Of a stretch of 18,062 nt of DNA, positions 1-6,586 are shown piece by piece. The stretch spans positions 1-18,062 of the forward strand of contig JAEYGD010000239.1 in assembly GCA_023402505.1 (NCBI GenBank). Direction: 5' to 3'. The notes below the pieces were generated by a model. That model made no database searches. It worked only from the letters and a program-made list of their open reading frames with translations, and was not told the origin of the DNA. The number at the start of each line of letters is the position of its first letter. Position 1 is the first letter of the stretch. Source of the DNA: Actinomycetes bacterium. Its GTDB lineage: Bacteria > Actinomycetota > Actinomycetes > Mycobacteriales > Micromonosporaceae. The position numbers and the translations under genes are program-made.

Positions 1-334
1 CCGCGACGCCGCTGCGGGCCCGCTCGGCGCGCCGGCGCAGGCGCCGCCGCAACAGCAGGTCCTCGTACCACCAGCGACCGCCCCGCCGGGCGAACACCGC
101 GACCACCACCAGCACGGCGAGTACGGCGACGCCGGCGGCGAGCCAGGACGGGCCGCCCAGCGCCGCGACGACCGCGAGAGCGCACAGCTCCAGGACGACG
201 AGCTGGCCGACCAGGACCGGCCCCAACCGGCCCCGCCGCCGGGTAGGAGCGGCCGGGGCGGCGGCCGGCTGGGCCGCCTGGGGTGCGGCGCCGGTCTGTG
301 GCGGGCGGCCCGGTGGCGCCTGAACCTGCGTCAT
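1..334 (-). CDS. eccE: Type VII secretion protein EccE, N-terminal part (runs off left edge)
   Basis: The reverse-strand frame opens with ATG at 334-332, preceded 8-10 bases upstream by GGAAGG (350-345), and stays open to the window edge, giving about 111 residues. The N-terminus is Pro/Ala-rich (MTQVQAPPGRPPQTG), followed by a basic patch (TRRRGRLGP). Two closely spaced membrane segments follow (about residues 40-58 and 61-79), then RRGGRWWYEDLLLRRRLRRR. This layout, with two N-terminal helices and then a basic cytosolic start, is typical of EccE, the peripheral component of the ESX membrane complex built with EccB, EccC and EccD. The divergent eccB next door supports the call. The C-terminal domain lies outside the window, so its integrity cannot be judged. 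Identification comes from memory of the family plus context. Confidence 0.8.
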   Translation of the reverse strand, partial: MTQVQAPPGRPPQTGAAPQAAQPAAAPAAPTRRRGRLGPVLVGQLVVLELCALAVVAALGGPSWLAAGVAVLAVLVVVAVFARRGGRWWYEDLLLRRRLRRRAERARSGVA

Positions 335-486
335 CGGTGGCAGTCCTTCCTGGACGGTGCGCGGCGGCGTCGTCACCGGCGCGGGCGGGGGTCCCGAGGG
401 CCGGCCGCCGGCCCCTTATCGTAGGGAAGCCCGCGGCGCCGACTCGGACCTGATCGTCGCGGACCCACCCCCGCCGGAGGTTAGCC
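335..486. promoter_or_regulatory. Divergent eccE/eccB promoter region
   Basis: This 152-base gap separates the divergent eccE and eccB starts and should hold promoters for both. The only AT-containing stretch is around 416-423. On the forward strand it gives a TATCGT box (417-422), and on the reverse strand TACGAT (423-418), so two overlapping -10-like boxes face opposite ways. No convincing -35 element is visible for either. A strong Shine-Dalgarno GGAGG lies at 476-480 before eccB. Confidence 0.3.
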
Positions 487-1968
487 ATGCGGACCCGCCG
501 TGACCAGGTGCAGGCGTACCGCTTCGTCACCCGCCGCATCGTCTCGGCCCTGCTGTCGGGCGATCCGGAGACGAGCAACCTGCCGATGCGACGGCTGGGC
601 ATGGCGGTGTTCGGCAGCGTGCTCGCCGCGGCGGTGGTGCTCGGCGGCGTCGGCGCGTACGGGCAGCTCACCGGCAACACCGCCCCGCTGGAGCCCAACA
701 CCCTGGTGATCGAGCGGGAGACCGGGGCCACGTACGTCTTCGTGGACGACCAGCTGCACCCCACGCTCAACTACGCCTCCGCCCGGCTGATCCTCGGCGA
801 GGCCGACCCCGAGATCCGGACGATGTCGCAGGCCTCGATCCGGGACCGTCCCCGCGGCCGTACCGTGGGCATCGTCGGCGCTCCGGACGCCCTGCCGGAC
901 CGGAAGTCCCTCACCGGCCTGCCGTGGTCGGTCTGCGACGTGCCGGACCAGTCCGGCTCCGGGCGTTCGGCCACCCGCCTGGTGATCGACCGGTCGTTGC
1001 CCGGTGGCACCGCCCTGGGTGACCGGGCGGTGCTGGTGCAGGTCGACGGCCAGCGCCACCTGCTCACCGGGGACGCTCGGCTGCAGCTGCTCGGCGGCGA
1101 TCCGGCGGTCGCCGCACTGCGGATGGCCGGCGCTCCGACGCTCACCGTCAGCCAGCAGCTGCTCAACGCGGTGCCGGCCGGGCCGGCGCTGCGCGAGCCG
1201 TCCATCCCCGGCGACGACGAGCCCAGCGACGCGGTCGTCGGCGGTGAGCGGGCCCGGATCGGCCAGGTCTACCGGGCGGCCGGCCGGCACTACGTGCTCA
1301 CCCGGGAAGGTCTCGCCTCGATCGGCGAGGTGAGCGCCCTGCTGCTGCTCCGGACCGGCGGTTCGGTGACGGACATCACTCCGGACGAGGCGGGCCGGTT
1401 GCTGACCGACCAGCGGGTCGAGGCCGAGGGCCTCCCGGCGGCCCTGCCCGCCCTGCACCCGGTCGCGGCGGGCCGCACGGTGCTCTGCGCGACGTACCGC
1501 GCGAGCGCGGACGGCGGACCGCCCACCACCACGATCGAGGTGTTCGACCGGGCACCGGCCGAGCTGTCCGCCGGGCCGCGGGGGCCGCTGCCGGTCCGGC
1601 AGTCGGGCCGGGACGGCGTACGCACCGCCGAGGCGGTGCTGCTGCCCGGCGGCAAGGGCGTGCTCGTCCAGGCGGCGACCGGGTCCGGGGAGAGCGGTAC
1701 GGCCGCGCCCGGCGCGACCGTACACCTCGTCACCGCGCAGGGAGTCCGGCACCCGCTGGGCCCCGGCGCGCTCACCGCGCTCGGCTACGAGGGCGTGACC
1801 CCGCTGGTGGTCCCGTCGTCGTTGTTGGCCCTGATCCCGACCGGGCCCACGCTGGACCGGGAGGACGCGCTGGCCCGGTACGCCCCGGCCGAGCCGTCCC
1901 CGGCCGAGTCGTCCCCGGCCGATTCGTCCCCGGCGACGGGCACGGCCGGACCGCCGGGCACCGATTGA
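487..1968 (+). CDS. eccB: Type VII secretion protein EccB
   Basis: This 493-residue protein has the EccB architecture. A cytosolic N-terminal helix carries the characteristic stretch DQVQAYRFVTRRIVSALLSG (residues 6-25). A single membrane helix follows at about 37-59, then a large extracytoplasmic domain. Cys150 and Cys334 are placed like the disulfide-forming pair known from mycobacterial EccB proteins. EccB is a core subunit of the ESX (type VII) membrane complex, anchored in the plasma membrane with its bulk in the cell-wall space. The ATG start follows GGAGG by six bases. The C-terminal end is an acidic Pro/Ser tail (PAEPSPAESSPADSSPA) coded by 15-bp repeats, probably a disordered extension. 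It is divergent from eccE and upstream of a WXG100-like pair. EccC, EccD and mycosin are not in the window. Confidence 0.93.
   Translation: MRTRRDQVQAYRFVTRRIVSALLSGDPETSNLPMRRLGMAVFGSVLAAAVVLGGVGAYGQLTGNTAPLEPNTLVIERETGATYVFVDDQLHPTLNYASARLILGEADPEIRTMSQASIRDRPRGRTVGIVGAPDALPDRKSLTGLPWSVCDVPDQSGSGRSATRLVIDRSLPGGTALGDRAVLVQVDGQRHLLTGDARLQLLGGDPAVAALRMAGAPTLTVSQQLLNAVPAGPALREPSIPGDDEPSDAVVGGERARIGQVYRAAGRHYVLTREGLASIGEVSALLLLRTGGSVTDITPDEAGRLLTDQRVEAEGLPAALPALHPVAAGRTVLCATYRASADGGPPTTTIEVFDRAPAELSAGPRGPLPVRQSGRDGVRTAEAVLLPGGKGVLVQAATGSGESGTAAPGATVHLVTAQGVRHPLGPGALTALGYEGVTPLVVPSSLLALIPTGPTLDREDALARYAPAEPSPAESSPADSSPATGTAGPPGTD
1885..1935 (+). repeat. 15-bp in-frame tandem repeat in the eccB tail
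   Basis: Three full 15-base units (1885-1899, 1900-1914, 1915-1929) plus a partial fourth, with the pattern CCGGCCGAGYCGTCC. They differ at only a few positions and encode the PAEPS/PAESS/PADSS series at the eccB C-terminus. The period is a multiple of three, so copy-number change would lengthen or shorten the tail without a frameshift. Confidence 0.8.
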
Positions 1969-2012
1969 TGCATTTGAACACGAGCGGGTCGCCCGGCGTC
2001 GCACCGGTCGAC

Positions 2013-2018
2013 TAATCT
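2013..2018 (+). promoter_or_regulatory. Candidate -10 box for the WXG100-like gene pair
   Basis: TAATCT lies 46 bases upstream of the ATG at 2065, in a 96-base gap that is less GC-rich than the surroundings. No good -35 element is found 16-18 bases further upstream, so this is only a plausible separate promoter for the two genes downstream of eccB. Read-through from eccB is equally possible. Confidence 0.3.
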
Positions 2019-2064
2019 GAGCCTTGCCAACGGTTATCGACTCACGACGTACAGGGATGCTGCC

Positions 2065-2433
2065 ATGACCGGGCGCACGACAGTCGACCTGATGTCCCTT
2101 GAGGACTTCCACCGCAAGCTCGGCGAGCGGCTGGCCGAGGTGGAGCGGGCGGTGCGCAAGCTCGACACCGAGATGCAGTGCCGGCCGCCGGCCCTGGGCT
2201 CCTTTGCCGACGCCACCGACAACGCTCGGCGATACAGCGACATCCACCTGGCCTACTCTCAGCACGTCGCCAGGCTGCGCTCGGCCGTCGAGGCCGCGCA
2301 GAGCGCCACCGCCACCATCCTCGCCCGCTACCGCACCGCCGAGGCACGCAACGCGGCCAACTCCGCTGACATCACCGCCGCGCTGGCCGGGGTCGACGAG
2401 GCGCTGACCCGGGAGGAGCAGCCGCGTGTCTGA
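2065..2433 (+). CDS. Small helical protein, probable ESX-associated partner (function unknown)
   Basis: The gene encodes 122 residues and starts with ATG after AGGGAT (2053-2058). The protein appears almost wholly helical. An N-terminal helix (about 10-38, SLEDFHRKLGERLAEVERAV) and a C-terminal helix (about 50-115) flank a linker containing CRPPALGSF. There is no signal peptide, membrane segment or clear WXG motif. Its reading frame overlaps the next gene by 8 bases, indicating translational coupling. Its size, helical-hairpin look and position beside eccB suggest an ESX substrate partner or chaperone-like protein for the WXG100-like neighbour. That role is inferred from context, and I do not recognise a named family. 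Confidence 0.75.
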   Translation: MTGRTTVDLMSLEDFHRKLGERLAEVERAVRKLDTEMQCRPPALGSFADATDNARRYSDIHLAYSQHVARLRSAVEAAQSATATILARYRTAEARNAANSADITAALAGVDEALTREEQPRV

Positions 2434-3766
2434 CTACAGCCAGCGCTACCAGGGCGTGAGCCACGAGGAGCTCTACAACGGCGTGATGGCCGGCCAGCCC
2501 GGCCAGATCGACGGCGTGGCGGCACAGTGGACGGCGCTCAAGGGGATCGTCGACGACGTGCGCCGCGAGCTCTCCGGCGACCTGGAGAAGCTCGGCAACA
2601 CCTGGACGGGCTCGGCGGGGCAGGAGTTCCAGCGCCGGGTCGGTCTCGTCGCGACGTGGGCGGAGTCGCTCGGCGAGGGCATGGCCGACGTCAGCCGTGG
2701 GCTGACCCTGATGGCCGACCACCTGCGCACAGCCCGACAGCAGGCGGAGAGCCCGGCCGAGACCGACGACCACGACCAGGCCGTCTCGGGTGCGGCCAAG
2801 GGCGCCATCTTCGGTGTGCCGGGCATGGTGGTCGGCGGTCTGCTCGGCCACCAGCAGGACAAGGCCGAGCAGGAGAAGGCGCACCAGCGGATGGTCAACG
2901 TGGTGTCCGAGCTGGCCGCCGGCTACGACCTGTCCGCCTACGGGCGGCTGGTCCCGCCGGTGCCGCCGCCTCCGGACACGCCGGACACGGTCGACGGCAG
3001 TGCCCCGGCGCCGCGCAGCGGTCCCACGGTCGGCACGCCGACCGCCGCGCCGACCGCGACCGGGCTGACCGCGCAGACCGGTGGAGCGACCACGGCGAAC
3101 TCCGAGCGGGCGTCCGTGGGCCCCACCGCCGGCACCGGGGGCACCGGCGAGATCACCCCGACCGGCTCGGGCACCTCCGGCACCGGTCCGCTCGGTGTCG
3201 TGCCCGGCACCGGCGGCGGCACCTCGCTGGCCGGCGTCGACCCCCTGGTGGGCGGGGCCCTGGTGGGCGGTGCGACCGCCGGCCTCGCCGCACTCGGTCG
3301 TCCGGGCGCCGCCCCGCCGGCCACGCCCGGCACCGGTCCCGGCCTCAGCTTCGGCTCACCGGGCGGCACTCCGGCCGGTGGGATCGTGGGCACCGGCTCG
3401 CTCGCCGGCTCCGGCAGCACCGCCCCCGCAGCGGCCCGACCCGGGGGCGGCACGGTCACGCCGGAGACGCGGTCCGCCACCGGCGTCGGGCGCAGCATCG
3501 ACGGCCGCCGTGGCGAAGGTGCCGGGCGGGACACCGGCGGCCTCCGCCAGAGTCCGGCAGCCGGCCGGGGCACGCCCGGCGACCGCGCGGTCGGCGGCCT
3601 GGGTCGCACGGACGCCGCCCGTGGCTCCGGCGCCAACCGTCCCGGTGTGCTCGGCACCGGCCACGGCGCCGACGAGCCGTCCGAGGGGCGGCTGACCTGG
3701 CTGACCGAGGACGAGATGGTCTGGTCTGACGGCCCGGAGGGCGCGCCCCCGGTGCTCGGCAGCTGA
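2426..3766 (+). CDS. WXG100-like protein with long Gly/Pro/Thr-rich tail, likely type VII secretion substrate
   Basis: A GTG start (GTGTCTGAC) lies inside the end of the preceding gene. Of the 446 residues, about 1-110 form a helical WXG100-like domain with the turn motif NTWTGSAG at 58-65, in the position where ESX substrates carry W-x-G. Residues about 122-142 form a Gly-rich hydrophobic stretch (KGAIFGVPGMVVGGLLG), possibly membrane-active or a glycine zipper. A second helix runs to about 172. From 175 to about 420 the chain is low-complexity (Pro, then Gly/Thr/Ala, then Gly/Arg), presumably disordered. The last residues form an ordered-looking acidic/aromatic end (LTWLTEDEMVWSDGPEGAPP). 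The classic YxxxD/E export signal is not obvious after the helical domain. Context (eccB/eccE) supports export by the ESX system. It could instead be an accessory protein that stays cell-associated. Confidence 0.85.
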   Translation: MSDYSQRYQGVSHEELYNGVMAGQPGQIDGVAAQWTALKGIVDDVRRELSGDLEKLGNTWTGSAGQEFQRRVGLVATWAESLGEGMADVSRGLTLMADHLRTARQQAESPAETDDHDQAVSGAAKGAIFGVPGMVVGGLLGHQQDKAEQEKAHQRMVNVVSELAAGYDLSAYGRLVPPVPPPPDTPDTVDGSAPAPRSGPTVGTPTAAPTATGLTAQTGGATTANSERASVGPTAGTGGTGEITPTGSGTSGTGPLGVVPGTGGGTSLAGVDPLVGGALVGGATAGLAALGRPGAAPPATPGTGPGLSFGSPGGTPAGGIVGTGSLAGSGSTAPAAARPGGGTVTPETRSATGVGRSIDGRRGEGAGRDTGGLRQSPAAGRGTPGDRAVGGLGRTDAARGSGANRPGVLGTGHGADEPSEGRLTWLTEDEMVWSDGPEGAPPVLGS

Positions 3767-3778
3767 TCCGGTACCACC

Positions 3779-3810
3779 CGAAAGGGGCCACCCGACGGTG
3801 GCCCCTTTCG
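3779..3810 (+). terminator. Perfect 14-bp hairpin terminator after the WXG100-like gene
   Basis: The arms CGAAAGGGGCCACC (3779-3792) and GGTGGCCCCTTTCG (3797-3810) are perfect complements around a 4-base loop (CGAC), starting 12 bases after the stop codon. There is no long T-run, as is common in actinobacteria, but the right arm contains TTT. Confidence 0.85.
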
Positions 3811-3902
3811 TCGTCCGGCGACGGCCTCCGTCCACGTCGGACGGGTGGTGGCGGTCACTCGATCCGCAGCTCCGGCCGGCTGCACCGGTCGGGATCCGGA
3901 GC

Positions 3903-3908
3903 TAGGTT
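3903..3908 (+). promoter_or_regulatory. -10 box of a likely leaderless promoter
   Basis: TAGGTT is followed by exactly six bases and then the GTG start at 3915, so transcription would begin at or next to the start codon. There is only a weak, distant GGAG upstream of the start. No -35 consensus is visible. Confidence 0.4.
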
Positions 3909-3914
3909 TGTCTG

Positions 3915-4418
3915 GTGCCGTCCGCCGCGTCCGCCCACCCGATGTGGGGTGCCGTGCTGCGATCGCTGCGTGACATGACCCGGCTGGCGATGGCCGTTCT
4001 GGTGCTCTCCACCGGGCTCGGCGCCGCCGCCTCGGCGGCCTCACCACCGGCAACCGCCTGGGCCACCCAGGTGGCGGCAACGAGCCACGTCCACGGCGCG
4101 ACCGCCTCGCCGGTCACCGCGCCGACCCGGCCGCAGCCCGGCACGGCCTCCCACGTCGCCGTGACCACGCCACAGCTCACCGTTGCCGCCCACGTCGTCG
4201 TAACCCGGCCGCAGCCCGGCGCGGCCTCCCACGTCGCCGTGACCGCGCCGCAGCTCGCCGGCGCGTTGATCGAGCCTGCCGCCGCGCCCACCGCCGCGGC
4301 GGTCGCACCGCTCGTCCCCGAGCCCGCCACCGGCGACGCGGCTACCACCGGTCGGGAGATCCCGCCGGCGGCCACGGCGCCCGGCGCCGTCACCCGGCGC
4401 GGGCCTCCCGCCGCCTGA
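3915..4418 (+). CDS. Secreted Ala/Val/Pro-rich protein with 26-residue repeats (unknown function)
   Basis: The gene encodes 167 residues. The GTG start was chosen because a TAGGTT box sits six bases before it; ATG at 3942 or 3975 would also keep the signal peptide. Residues about 12-42 form a Sec-type signal peptide (basic LRSLRDMTRLA, hydrophobic core, cleavage near ASA-ASP). The mature chain is almost entirely Ala, Val, Thr, Pro and Gly, with two near-identical copies of RPQPGxASHVAVTxPQL 26 residues apart. There is no Cys and no recognisable enzyme motif. It may be a disordered cell-wall or secreted polypeptide. Third-position GC agrees with real coding, but the simple composition means the gene call is not certain. 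Confidence 0.6.
   Translation: MPSAASAHPMWGAVLRSLRDMTRLAMAVLVLSTGLGAAASAASPPATAWATQVAATSHVHGATASPVTAPTRPQPGTASHVAVTTPQLTVAAHVVVTRPQPGAASHVAVTAPQLAGALIEPAAAPTAAAVAPLVPEPATGDAATTGREIPPAATAPGAVTRRGPPAA
4125..4260 (+). repeat. Two 58-bp direct repeats at 78-bp spacing inside the secreted protein gene
   Basis: Copies at 4125-4182 and 4203-4260 differ at only four of 58 positions. The 78-base period keeps the reading frame (26 residues). The differences are A-to-G changes, two of them altering Thr to Ala. This points to a fairly recent internal duplication. Confidence 0.85.
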
Positions 4419-4591
4419 CCCGGCACACCGCGCACCGCGCGGGCGCGCGCCACAGACGGCGCCGCGCAGGCCGGTAGATCCCGGAGGACCCGCCCCGACG
4501 AGGGGTGGCCGACTTCCGTGACGCTGCGCCGCCGGTCCCACGATCCCCGCCCCTGACCGGGCCACCACAGTCGAGTCCGTCCGTCGACCGC

Positions 4592-4604
4592 GAGGTGTCA
4601 CCTC
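4592..4604. promoter_or_regulatory. Palindrome covering the ribosome binding site
   Basis: GAGGTGTCACCTC is a perfect palindrome around a central T and ends directly before the ATG at 4605. Its left half is the only Shine-Dalgarno-like sequence, and its right half is complementary to it. In RNA the site could be masked by a short hairpin. In DNA it could be a protein-binding site. Both ideas are inference. Confidence 0.4.
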
Positions 4605-5423
4605 ATGCAGACCGTTCTCTCGTCCGTCCTCCCCGACGTCCCCCGGGCCGCGGCCATCTGGCTCGGCCTGCTCGCCGTCGTCGTCGCCACCGTCGCCGCA
4701 CTGCTGCTCCGTCCCGGCCGCTCCGGTTCCGACGCCGGCCTGCGGATCCGCCGGGCGGCCATGCCGAGCGACCTGGAACGGGCGGTCGAGGAACGGGAGT
4801 TGAGCCGGTACGCCGATGAGGTCACCGTCGCCGCCGAGCGCGCCGCCACCACGGCGCGGCGGCTGCGTACGGAGTGGCTGACCGCGCAGGAGGCGGTCGA
4901 GTCGGCGTGGGGCGCGTACGAGGAGGCGGAGGCCGAGGTGGGCCGGCTCAACGCCGCGGCGGCGCTGCCCCTGCCGCGTACCGACCGGACGCCGGCCGAG
5001 TACGCCGAGCGGGAACGGTTCCTGCACCGCACCGCGCTGGCCGCGTACTGGCGGCGGGAACTGTCGGTGGAGCAGCTCAGCGGGGTCTTCGCCCACCAGG
5101 ACGGGTGGGACCCGCGGCTGCACCCGGTCGAGCAGGAACTGCTGCTCCGCCGGGCGGTACGCGACAACCTCGCCGCCCGCCACCGGGCGGCCCAGGAACG
5201 GGAGCAGGCCGCGTGGCGGGCGGCCGAACGGGCAGCCGAGGCGGCGCGTGCCCTGCGCGAGGAAGCGTACGCGGCGCTCGGTCGCCGCCCGGAGGAGCAG
5301 CCGTCGGTGCTGGCCCTGATCGGCGCCGCGCCCGAACCCGCGACCGAGCAGACCCGGGAGATCCCGGCGGTGCCGGCGAAGAGCCCGACGGCCCGGGGCC
5401 GCGCGGCGGTGGCGGCCTACTGA
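4605..5423 (+). CDS. Membrane-anchored coiled-coil protein (unknown function)
   Basis: The gene encodes 272 residues with ATG following GAGGTG by seven bases. One N-terminal membrane helix (about 15-36, IWLGLLAVVVATVAALLL) is followed by a basic linker. Two long Ala/Glu/Arg-rich stretches with strong coiled-coil character follow (about 57-110 and 185-235), separated by a segment rich in Trp/Tyr (YWRRELSVEQLSGVFAHQDG). The tail is Pro/Ala-rich. No catalytic motif is seen. The topology suggests an N-anchored protein with a large cytosolic or wall-side coiled coil. Its stop codon lies in the first unit of a 30-bp tandem repeat. I do not recognise the family and no function is proposed. Confidence 0.8.
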   Translation: MQTVLSSVLPDVPRAAAIWLGLLAVVVATVAALLLRPGRSGSDAGLRIRRAAMPSDLERAVEERELSRYADEVTVAAERAATTARRLRTEWLTAQEAVESAWGAYEEAEAEVGRLNAAAALPLPRTDRTPAEYAERERFLHRTALAAYWRRELSVEQLSGVFAHQDGWDPRLHPVEQELLLRRAVRDNLAARHRAAQEREQAAWRAAERAAEAARALREEAYAALGRRPEEQPSVLALIGAAPEPATEQTREIPAVPAKSPTARGRAAVAAY

Positions 5424-5560
5424 CGCGGGCCGCGCGACGGTGCCGCCTACTGACCTGACCGTGCGGCGCTACCGGCCTACTGATCAGGCCCCGCGGCGCG
5501 GCCGGCCTACTGACCGGGCCGGGCGACGGTGCCGGCCCGCTGACCGGAGTCGGCCCGGCC
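5411..5560. repeat. 30-bp tandem repeat, five units, between convergent genes
   Basis: Five units of exactly 30 bases start at 5411, 5441, 5471, 5501 and 5531. They share the core GCCGGCCTACTGACC; the fifth has CCCGCTGACC instead of CCTACTGACC. The conserved TGA falls at 5421, 5451, 5481, 5511 and 5541. The first TGA is the stop codon of the forward coiled-coil gene. The CTA at 5507-5509 in unit four is the TAG stop of the reverse YkvA-like gene, whose last residues are encoded by units four and five. The unit half downstream of the core is more variable. Confidence 0.85.
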
Positions 5561-5839
5561 GGCGTCGGCGGGCTCGACGGATCGGCGCTGGCGGACGAGG
5601 CGGCCCAGGTAGAGCAGGGTGCCGGCCAGCACGGCCATGTCGTCCAGGTAGATCGGGTCGGGCAGCAGGTCGACCGGGAGCACCGTGTAGACCAGCGCAC
5701 CGTAGAAGGCGACGCGACCCCCGACGCCGAGGCTGCCGAGCATCCGGCGCATGCGGAGCACCCGGACGGCCAGCACCACCGCCCCGACGAGCGTGACCAC
5801 CGCCACGACGCCGAGGATCAGCCAAGCCTCCCGCGACAC
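5507..5839 (-). CDS. YkvA/DUF1232-family small membrane protein
   Basis: The gene encodes 110 residues with a GTG start at 5839. One N-terminal membrane helix (about 6-28) is followed by the DUF1232 core: VAFYGALVYTVLPVDLLPDP at 43-62, then IYLDDMAVLAGTLLYL. The VLPVDLLPDPIYLDD stretch is the hallmark of this family, whose biochemical role is not established. The C-terminal 20 or so residues are encoded by the 30-bp repeat array, so this tail is probably a recent, non-essential extension. The gene is divergent from the PPOX gene and convergent with the coiled-coil gene. A TAGCGT box six bases before the start suggests a leaderless transcript, and no Shine-Dalgarno sequence is seen upstream. 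Confidence 0.85.
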   Translation of the reverse strand: MSREAWLILGVVAVVTLVGAVVLAVRVLRMRRMLGSLGVGGRVAFYGALVYTVLPVDLLPDPIYLDDMAVLAGTLLYLGRLVRQRRSVEPADAGRADSGQRAGTVARPGQ

Positions 5840-5845
5840 ACCGTC

Positions 5846-5851
5846 ACGCTA
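5846..5851 (-). promoter_or_regulatory. -10 box of a likely leaderless promoter for the YkvA-like gene
   Basis: On the reverse strand TAGCGT (5851-5846) is followed by six bases and the GTG start at 5839. No -35 consensus is seen at normal spacing. Confidence 0.4.
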
Positions 5852-5918
5852 GCTCAGCCGGGCCGGCACCGCTCGGTCGACGTGGCAGTATCGCCCGCAG
5901 GCGGAAGGGGGACAGCGG

Positions 5919-6308
5919 GTGGATCTGGGCGACGAGCGGGTGGCGCGATTCTGCCGGGAACGGCACCTGGCCACCTTGACCACCCTGCGCGCCGACGGGA
6001 CACCGCATGTCGTGCCGGTGGGGGTCACCCTCGACCCGGCCGCCGGTCTGGCCCGGGTCATCACGAGCGGCACCTCGCGTAAGGCCCGCAACGTGGCGGC
6101 TGCCGGCCCCGAGGGCGCCCCGGTGGCCGTCTGCCAGGTCGACGGGCGACGGTGGCTGACCATCGAGGGCCGGGGGGTCGTACGGGCCGATCCGGGTGCG
6201 GTGGCCGAGGCCGAGCACCGGTACGCCGAGCGTTACCGCACCCCGCGACCCAACCCGTCGCGCGTGGTCATCGAGATCACCGTCACGCGCCTCCTGGGTG
6301 GTCTGTGA
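5919..6308 (+). CDS. PPOX-type flavin/F420-dependent split-barrel protein
   Basis: The gene encodes 129 residues with a GTG start behind a GGAAGGGGG ribosome site (5905-5913). The sequence has the pyridoxamine-5'-phosphate-oxidase-like split-barrel pattern: RHLATLTTLRADGTPHVVPV at 15-34, then a strand ending in VITSGTSRKARNVAA at 48-62, where SRKARN fits the cofactor phosphate-binding segment, then GRRWLTIEGRGVV at 77-89. Such proteins in actinobacteria often bind F420 or FMN and reduce diverse substrates, or serve as heme-degrading relatives. The cofactor cannot be decided from sequence alone. The protein is cytosolic with no membrane segment. It stands alone, with no F420 biosynthesis gene nearby, and is divergent from the YkvA-like gene. 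Confidence 0.88.
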   Translation: MDLGDERVARFCRERHLATLTTLRADGTPHVVPVGVTLDPAAGLARVITSGTSRKARNVAAAGPEGAPVAVCQVDGRRWLTIEGRGVVRADPGAVAEAEHRYAERYRTPRPNPSRVVIEITVTRLLGGL

Positions 6309-6536
6309 CCGTCTGACCGGTTCCGACCGGCCACCTGCGCCCTTCCCTCCAGCCGGAGGTGGGCGGGTGAGCAGCGCCACCCGCACCCCGGAATCCCCCG
6401 CCCTCCCCGGCCGTTGCATCCCCCGATGGCCGACGAACCGAACAGCGGCACCACCGGATCCAGCCTGTCGCAGTACGCCCGCGGGCCGGCGCGCCCGCGA
6501 CCGTCCAGTCCGTGAGCCGAGCGCCTTGGTGCTTGC

Positions 6537-6559
6537 CGTCTCCGGAGCGTCCGGAGACG
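6537..6559. promoter_or_regulatory. Perfect 10-bp inverted repeat upstream of the C39-like peptidase gene
   Basis: CGTCTCCGGA (6537-6546) and TCCGGAGACG (6550-6559) are perfect complements around GCG, 27 bases before the ATG at 6587. It lies in an otherwise featureless 278-base gap (6309-6586). It could be a repressor operator or a leader hairpin next to the GGAG ribosome site (6575-6578). Confidence 0.5.
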
Positions 6560-6586
6560 TCAGACCCCCCGAATGGAGCCCGACCC

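Noticed and set aside
481..2265. A 594-codon reverse frame opposite eccB
   Set aside because: eccB is strongly supported by family motifs on the forward strand. The reverse frame is Arg/Gly-rich shadow sequence.
5411..5560. Possible CRISPR array
   Set aside because: Units are contiguous with no unique spacers, only the core is conserved, and no cas gene is present. It is a plain tandem repeat.
6426..6515. A 29-codon frame (MADEPNSGTTGSSLSQYARG...) before the C39-like gene
   Set aside because: The codon pattern is GC-rich but there is no ribosome site and no family resemblance, and the length is too short to support without conservation data.
6512..6586. Upstream GTG at 6512 as start of the C39-like peptidase
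   Set aside because: It would place 25 polar residues before the signal peptide and would code through the inverted repeat. ATG 6587 has its own GGAG site.
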